Position numbers and translations under genes: made by a program | NCBI GenBank assembly: GCA_946887155.1 | Contig: CAMPKM010000008.1 | Coordinates: forward strand, 1 to 19,345 | DNA from: an uncultured Gemmatimonadota bacterium | Lineage (GTDB): Bacteria > Gemmatimonadota > Gemmatimonadetes > Gemmatimonadales > Gemmatimonadaceae | DNA: 19,345 nucleotides | Direction: 5' to 3' | The notes under the pieces: generated by a model | What the model saw: the letters and a program-made list of their open reading frames with translations, nothing else | The model's database searches: none | Told to the model about the DNA's origin: nothing | Shown here: in pieces, positions 15,338 through 19,345 of the stretch | How the letters are laid out: each line of letters starts with the position of its first letter | Numbering within the stretch: the first letter of the stretch is position 1

Positions 15338-15832
15338 CTATGGTCGGCGGTTCGAGCTCCAGGCTGCCTCCGCCAGCATCCACTGGCCGTCCACACGATG
15401 CCAGTGTCGCAGGTACTTCGTCGTGTCCACCATCGACTTCGTGCCTGGTGGCGCGTTCGGGCCCGGCGTGAACAACACCACCGTGGTTCCGCGCTCTACC
15501 GCCAGCGGGCCAGATGCAACAAGCGATTCGATCGTGTTCTCTTCTATCCACTGCCCCTGCCCAACGAGCGGCCGGAAGTACGCCAGAAACCCCTCCCGAC
15601 CGGAAATGCCTGGCTGGTTCGGCGGCATCACGAAGCTGTTCGACGTAAGGACGGTCGCCATTGAATCCACCTTGCCCTCATTCAACCACCGCTCGTAGTT
15701 GGCGAGCGTTGTCTCGATCGCATCCCGCGCAACCCTGGTTTCGCGCTGGAAATCTCCAGCCACGTCTTCCGTTTGCGATGCCCCGCCGCAACCCATCACG
15801 ACCGTAACGATCGATACGACCACCGCGCGCAT
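15338..15832 (-). CDS. SnoaL/DUF4440-like lipoprotein
   Basis: The 164-residue product starts at ATG 15832, preceded by GGAGG 9 bases upstream; the frame is open further, to 15982, but that part has no family resemblance. The N-terminus MRAVVVSIVTVVMGCGG is a lipoprotein signal with cysteine 15. The mature part matches the NTF2-like/SnoaL fold of DUF4440 proteins: a helix with IETTLANYERWLNEGKVDSM, then TSNSFVMPPNQPGISGREGF and strands ending HRVDGQWMLAEAAWSS. Such small alpha+beta barrels bind or isomerise small molecules, but many have no known activity. It is probably anchored in the membrane facing the periplasm. The ABC permease is transcribed divergently 144 bases away. Confidence 0.87.
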   Translation of the reverse strand: MRAVVVSIVTVVMGCGGASQTEDVAGDFQRETRVARDAIETTLANYERWLNEGKVDSMATVLTSNSFVMPPNQPGISGREGFLAYFRPLVGQGQWIEENTIESLVASGPLAVERGTTVVLFTPGPNAPPGTKSMVDTTKYLRHWHRVDGQWMLAEAAWSSNRRP

Positions 15833-15976
15833 TTGGCCCGCCTCCATGCGAGGAAGCTTCGAAGATAGGCCCCCGGGCCGCAGGAACCAGCCGTGCCGGG
15901 GACTTTCAAAACCCGGGCAGGATCGGCCTCGTAGTTTCTCCGGCTCGATCGACCGTTCGCAAATAGGAGAGGCCGA

Positions 15977-18490
15977 ATGCAATCGTTCATTGACGACATC
16001 CGGTTCGGTGCCCGCTCCCTGTGGAAGGCGAAGGGGCTCAGTCTCGTCGCGGCGCTGTCGCTGGCGGTCGGTATAGGGGCCAACTCGGCCATCTTCACGA
16101 TCGTCGACTCGATCCTCTTTCGACCGCGCGCGGTTTTCGAGCCGGAGCGGCTGGTCGAGCTGTACAAGGGGAGCAGCGGGTCGCCCTACGAGACGACGTC
16201 ATACCCGAGCTATCTCGACTTCCGCGAGCGGAACGGTGTCTTCAGCGACCTCGCCGGTTACGGTGTCGGATGGCAATTCAAGCTCGGCATCGCCGGAGAC
16301 GTCGACCAGGTGTGGGGTGAAGTCGTCACGGGCAACCTCTTCCGCGTACTCGGCGTACGCCCCCCGCTTGGCCGGACGTTCCTTGCCGAGGAGGACGAAG
16401 TCCAGGGCCGCAATCCGGTCGCGATCATCGGCCATTCGCTCTGGCAACGGCGGTTTGCCGCCGATTCAGCGGTGCTGGGCAAGGTGATCGCCCTCAATGG
16501 CCAGCCCTTCACGATCGTCGGCGTCCTTCCATCGAATTTCAACGGCATGACCAGCGGCTGGGCGAGTGAAGTGTGGATTCCAGCCATGGCGGTGTCGCTC
16601 GTGGACGCAAGGTGGGGCGAGAATCTGATGAGTCGTGGCAGCAGTTGGATGACCATCATCGGACGTCTGAAGCCCGAAGCGACATTGGCGGAGGCGCGCG
16701 CGCGGTTCGCGGTAATCACGACGGAGATGCAGCGCGAACAACCTGACGAGTGGATGCGCTCGAATGGCAACGTGCACGAACGCTTCATCCAGGTCGTTCC
16801 GGAGCGGGAGACGCGCGTGCATCCAGGCATGCGCCCGATTGCCCTGGCGCTGGCCGCGTTGTTGTTCGTGATCGTGGACCTGGTCCTGCTGATTGCCTGC
16901 CTGAACCTGGCCAGCCTGCTTTTCGCGCGAGCGATTGCCCGGCGTGGTGAAATCGCGATCCGGATGGCGCTTGGCGCCGGCCGGTTGCGAATCGTCAGGC
17001 AGCTCCTCGCCGAAAGCGTTCTGCTGGCGCTCGTCGCCGGTGCGGCCGGAGTGGTACTGTCGTTATGGGGGCTGAACGCCCTGGGATCGCTCACGCCATC
17101 ATTGCCGGAGGGAATCCGGCTCGCGGTGAACCTCACGGTGGATTGGCGAGTGGTGCTCTTTTCGGCGCTCTTCGCCATCCTCACCGGCGTGCTCTTCGGA
17201 CTCGCACCGGCGCTTGCCGCGTCGAGGACTGGTATCGTCGCTATGATGAAGGACGATGCGACCGCGGTCAGTGGTCGTTTCCGCAGGTCGCGCCTGCGAG
17301 CATCGCTCGTCGTCGGCCAGGTCGCTTTCTCCCTGCTGCTGCTCATCGGCGCGGGCCTCACCCTGCGCAGTCTCGACAAGGCACGCCCCACGCGCCTCGG
17401 CTTCACGTCCGAGAACGTGGTGGTTGCATCGCTCGGCCTCGACGAAACCCAGTACGACCGCGCGGGCGCCCAGCGATTCTTTCAGCAGGTGAGCGACAAT
17501 GTCGCCGCGCTGCCGGGCGTGCGGAGCGTCAGCCTCGTCGAAGGAATGCCTGGCGGTTTCCTCAGCCGCATGCGCCGGAGTACCGAAATCGAGGGATACA
17601 CTCCCGCACCGGGTGAGGACATGGAGATCGACGCGACCACGGCCGGTTCGTCGTACTTCACCAACATGGGCATGCCGTTCATCGCCGGACGCGATTTCAA
17701 CCCGCAGGACACCGATGGAGCGCCCTGCGTGACCATCGTGAATGAAGCGCTGGCACAGCGGTACCTCGGCGGTTCAGGTCAGGCCGTTGGAAAACACCTC
17801 GTCAGGTATGACGGTGGCCGGGAACAGAAGACCACGTGCCGCGTCATTGGAATCGTGCGCGACAATGCCTGGCAGTCGCTGCAGCGCGAACCGCGGCCCT
17901 TCTTTGCATTTGCCCTTCTGCAGGCTGATGAACGTCACGTGACGATGCTGGTGGAAACGTCTGGCGATCCGCAGCTGATGATCACGGCTGTCAGGGAGGA
18001 GCTCCGCGCGCTGGATGACGGCATGCCACTTTCCGGTGTGCAGACGCTGCGATCGCACTTCGCGGGCATGACGCTGCCGTTCCGGGTGCTGGGCCTGCTC
18101 ATGACCGGATGCGGTATCCTGGCGCTGCTGCTGGCCGCGGTCGGGATCTACGGCACCATGTCCTATTCGGTGGCGCAGCGACACCGTGAGGTGGGCATCC
18201 GCATCGCGTTAGGCGCCGGCCGGTCCGACATCCTGGGTATGGTGGTGAGCCAGGGAATGACGCTGGTCGGCCTCGGGCTGGGGATCGGGCTGCTGCTTGG
18301 CTTCGCCGCGACCAGGCTGCTCAATGCCCTGCCGCTCGGGATGGAGCTGCTGTTTGGCGTGAGCGCCACCGACGCACTCACCTTCATCGCCGTGACGCTC
18401 GGTCTCGGTCTCGTGGCCCTGATGGCGTGCCTCGTTCCTGCACGCCGTGCCACAACCACGGATCCGATGGTCACGCTGCGGAATAGTTAG
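15977..18490 (+). CDS. ABC transporter permease of MacB/FtsX type, no ATPase nearby
   Basis: The 837-residue product starts at ATG 15977 behind an excellent ribosome site (AGGAGAGG, 15965-15972). Membrane segments are at about 21-47, 288-316, 343-368, 391-415, 441-463, 703-728, 752-778 and 798-820. Two periplasmic MacB-PCD-like regions (about 50-285 and 465-695) alternate with two FtsX-like regions; each FtsX region has the coupling motif (RRGEIAIRMALGAGR at 322-336 and HREVGIRIALGAGR at 735-748), and the C-terminus ends ARRATTTDPMVTLR. This is the duplicated-permease layout (often called ADOP) common in Acidobacteria and Gemmatimonadota; it probably acts with an ATPase encoded elsewhere in export or envelope stress, not in uptake. 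The stop is TAG inside GTTAGGC (18486-18492). There is no ABC ATPase in the window. Confidence 0.95.
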   Translation: MQSFIDDIRFGARSLWKAKGLSLVAALSLAVGIGANSAIFTIVDSILFRPRAVFEPERLVELYKGSSGSPYETTSYPSYLDFRERNGVFSDLAGYGVGWQFKLGIAGDVDQVWGEVVTGNLFRVLGVRPPLGRTFLAEEDEVQGRNPVAIIGHSLWQRRFAADSAVLGKVIALNGQPFTIVGVLPSNFNGMTSGWASEVWIPAMAVSLVDARWGENLMSRGSSWMTIIGRLKPEATLAEARARFAVITTEMQREQPDEWMRSNGNVHERFIQVVPERETRVHPGMRPIALALAALLFVIVDLVLLIACLNLASLLFARAIARRGEIAIRMALGAGRLRIVRQLLAESVLLALVAGAAGVVLSLWGLNALGSLTPSLPEGIRLAVNLTVDWRVVLFSALFAILTGVLFGLAPALAASRTGIVAMMKDDATAVSGRFRRSRLRASLVVGQVAFSLLLLIGAGLTLRSLDKARPTRLGFTSENVVVASLGLDETQYDRAGAQRFFQQVSDNVAALPGVRSVSLVEGMPGGFLSRMRRSTEIEGYTPAPGEDMEIDATTAGSSYFTNMGMPFIAGRDFNPQDTDGAPCVTIVNEALAQRYLGGSGQAVGKHLVRYDGGREQKTTCRVIGIVRDNAWQSLQREPRPFFAFALLQADERHVTMLVETSGDPQLMITAVREELRALDDGMPLSGVQTLRSHFAGMTLPFRVLGLLMTGCGILALLLAAVGIYGTMSYSVAQRHREVGIRIALGAGRSDILGMVVSQGMTLVGLGLGIGLLLGFAATRLLNALPLGMELLFGVSATDALTFIAVTLGLGLVALMACLVPARRATTTDPMVTLRNS

Positions 18491-18501
18491 GCTGCCGGAC
18501 A

Positions 18502-18531
18502 GTCGGGGCTACCGCTCCGTTACGGCCCGAC
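18502..18531. terminator. Short inverted repeat between convergent genes, possible terminator
   Basis: GTCGGG (18502-18507) and CCCGAC (18526-18531) flank an 18-base loop, in the 43-base gap between the ABC permease stop and the convergent small gene. No T-run is present. The pairing is short, so this is a weak candidate. Confidence 0.25.
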
Positions 18532-18533
18532 GT

Positions 18534-18845
18534 TCACGATCCTGCGCGACGCTTGATCGCGTCCGACAACAACGACTCCCACACCGCGTCCACTTGTTCA
18601 ATCGCTTCCGTCGCGACGGTCGCGTTGTCCCGCCGATGCGTCAGGCGATGCCGATTCTTTTGAAAGTGCTGCTCGTAACGCGTTTTCGCCTGCTCAGCCG
18701 TGAGGTTGTCGGCGTACCAGTTCGCGATGATCCCCAGCGTTTCTGGATTCCACTTCGTGGCAGGAAGGTCGCCGCTCTCGTAGGCCAGGACGAGTTCCCA
18801 CTCCCAGGCGCGATGCTCGGCGGTAAAAGTCGACGGGTCAGTCAT
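18534..18845 (-). CDS. Uncharacterised small protein
   Basis: The 103-residue product starts at ATG 18845, 5 bases after GAGGAG; a preceding in-frame ATG (18848) is too close to that site. The protein (MTDPSTFTAE...) is hydrophilic and probably alpha-helical, with many aromatic and charged residues in the first half (HRAWEWELVLAYESGDLPAT, WNPETLGIIANWYADNLT) and basic residues in the middle (FQKNRHRLTHRR). It has no signal peptide, membrane segment or recognised motif. It is on the same strand as, and 73 bases after, the TM-protein gene at 18919-19221, so the two may be co-transcribed. I recognise no family. Confidence 0.75.
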   Translation of the reverse strand: MTDPSTFTAEHRAWEWELVLAYESGDLPATKWNPETLGIIANWYADNLTAEQAKTRYEQHFQKNRHRLTHRRDNATVATEAIEQVDAVWESLLSDAIKRRAGS

Positions 18846-18918
18846 CATCTCTCCTCGTTGCTCGCAAGTTACCACCGCTGGCCGAGCAGGTCGACTGGCA
18901 GAGGCCGCGCAACGATGG

Positions 18919-19221
18919 TCAGGGCGTGACGCGCTCCACAGCCCGCATGACGAAAATGGTGGCCAGAGCGAGCACGATAATGATGAGGGGGGCCTTCCCT
19001 CTCAGCCGGTCAGCGAGCGTGGGCTTCACGGGCGCTGGAACCACCGCCGCGGCCTCGCGATGCTCGGCAAGCGCCTGCTCGAGTGACGCTGGTGAGATCC
19101 CCACCTCCGAGGCGATCTCCTTCAGCGCGCTCGCATCGAGCGGTCGTTGCGCGTCGATCTCGGCGGCTCGTTCGAGGATCTTCCTCGTGTCCGCCTCCCC
19201 GAATTGTGAAGGTGCGTTCAT
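18919..19221 (-). CDS. Small single-pass membrane protein with helical N-terminal domain
   Basis: The 100-residue product starts at ATG 19221, with GAGGAG 6 bases upstream; the in-frame extension to 19266 runs into the repeat array and lacks a ribosome site. Residues about 10-55 form two or three short helices (DTRKILERAAEIDAQRPLDA, LKEIASEVGISPASLEQALAEH), a helical pattern that resembles a small helix-turn-helix-like module seen at the N-terminus of various membrane-associated proteins. A Pro/Ala linker (about 60-70) leads to one membrane helix (about 77-93, APLIIIVLALATIFVM) near the C-terminus, so the N-terminus is probably cytoplasmic. It lies beside the 7-mer array, which occupies its upstream region from 19255. 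No function is recognised. Confidence 0.8.
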   Translation of the reverse strand: MNAPSQFGEADTRKILERAAEIDAQRPLDASALKEIASEVGISPASLEQALAEHREAAAVVPAPVKPTLADRLRGKAPLIIIVLALATIFVMRAVERVTP

Positions 19222-19254
19222 CGTGAACTCCTCGGTTTGCCGGAATGGGGGATC

Positions 19255-19345
19255 GGCAATCGTCAATCGTCAATCGTCAATCGTCAATCGGCAATCGTCA
19301 ATCGTCAATCGTCAATCGTCAATCGTCAATCGTCAATCGTCAATC
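19255..19345. repeat. 7-mer tandem array at the window edge (GKCAATC)
   Basis: Thirteen perfect tandem heptamers fill 19255-19345: GGCAATC, four GTCAATC, GGCAATC, then seven GTCAATC up to the last base, so the array continues outside the window. It starts 34 bases upstream of the ATG of the small membrane protein. The period of 7 breaks the reading frame, so it is not coding. Confidence 0.95.

Noticed and set aside
15833..15982. N-terminal extension of the SnoaL/DUF4440-like lipoprotein
   Set aside because: Starting there would bury the lipoprotein signal inside the protein; the ATG at 15832 has a GGAGG site.
19255..19345. CRISPR-like repeat array
   Set aside because: The units are 7 bases long and contiguous, with no spacers and no cas genes; the same holds for the 8-mer arrays at 14893-15060.

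Overview
The window is high-GC bacterial DNA carrying 14 supported protein-coding genes and no rRNA, tRNA, CRISPR array or insertion sequence that I can see. The best guess for the source is Gemmatimonadota, with Acidobacteriota as the main alternative. The evidence is indirect: an orphan MacB/FtsX-type permease of the size common in those phyla, several lipoproteins, a surface-antigen-like outer-membrane barrel (so a diderm), and short tandem arrays between genes. No marker gene confirms the assignment.

Layout, left to right. (1) 1-1569, minus strand: a lipoprotein with three Ig-like repeats, cut off by the window edge. (2) 1570-1992: an unassigned divergent intergenic stretch. (3) 1993-4628, plus strand: a LysM protein overlapping a small lipoprotein by 4 bases, a strong UUCG-loop terminator, then a secreted M48 metalloprotease and a small acidic protein. 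(4) 4659-10286, minus strand: an FAD-dependent oxidoreductase, a hybrid histidine kinase with two kinase and two receiver modules, and, 8 bases after it, a BglII-like restriction-endonuclease-fold protein with no methyltransferase beside it. (5) 10499-12352, plus strand: a PAS-GGDEF-EAL cyclic-di-GMP enzyme. (6) 12353-12530: a convergent junction with a perfect 21-bp inverted repeat. (7) 12531-15832, minus strand: a surface-antigen-like outer-membrane protein, then, beyond 8-mer arrays in opposing orientations, a CBU_0592-like three-helix membrane protein and a SnoaL/DUF4440-like lipoprotein. (8) 15977-18490, plus strand: an ABC permease without an ATPase. (9) 18534-19221, minus strand: two small proteins. 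(10) The window ends inside a 7-mer tandem array.

Functionally this looks like a general chromosomal region for the cell envelope and signalling (lipoproteins, periplasmic protease, peptidoglycan-binding protein, barrel, efflux-type permease, two signalling enzymes), not one coherent pathway. I do not see a convincing complete new defence or biosynthetic system.

The most unusual signals are: the heptamer GTTAGGC, found ten times against about two expected, at stop codons, as Leu-Gly (TTA GGC) and, in the other orientation, as Pro-Asn (CCT AAC); the orphan BglII-like protein with Q-x-E where BglII has E-x-Q; the perfect inverted repeat at 12367-12441; and the opposed 8-mer arrays that run into the end of a gene.
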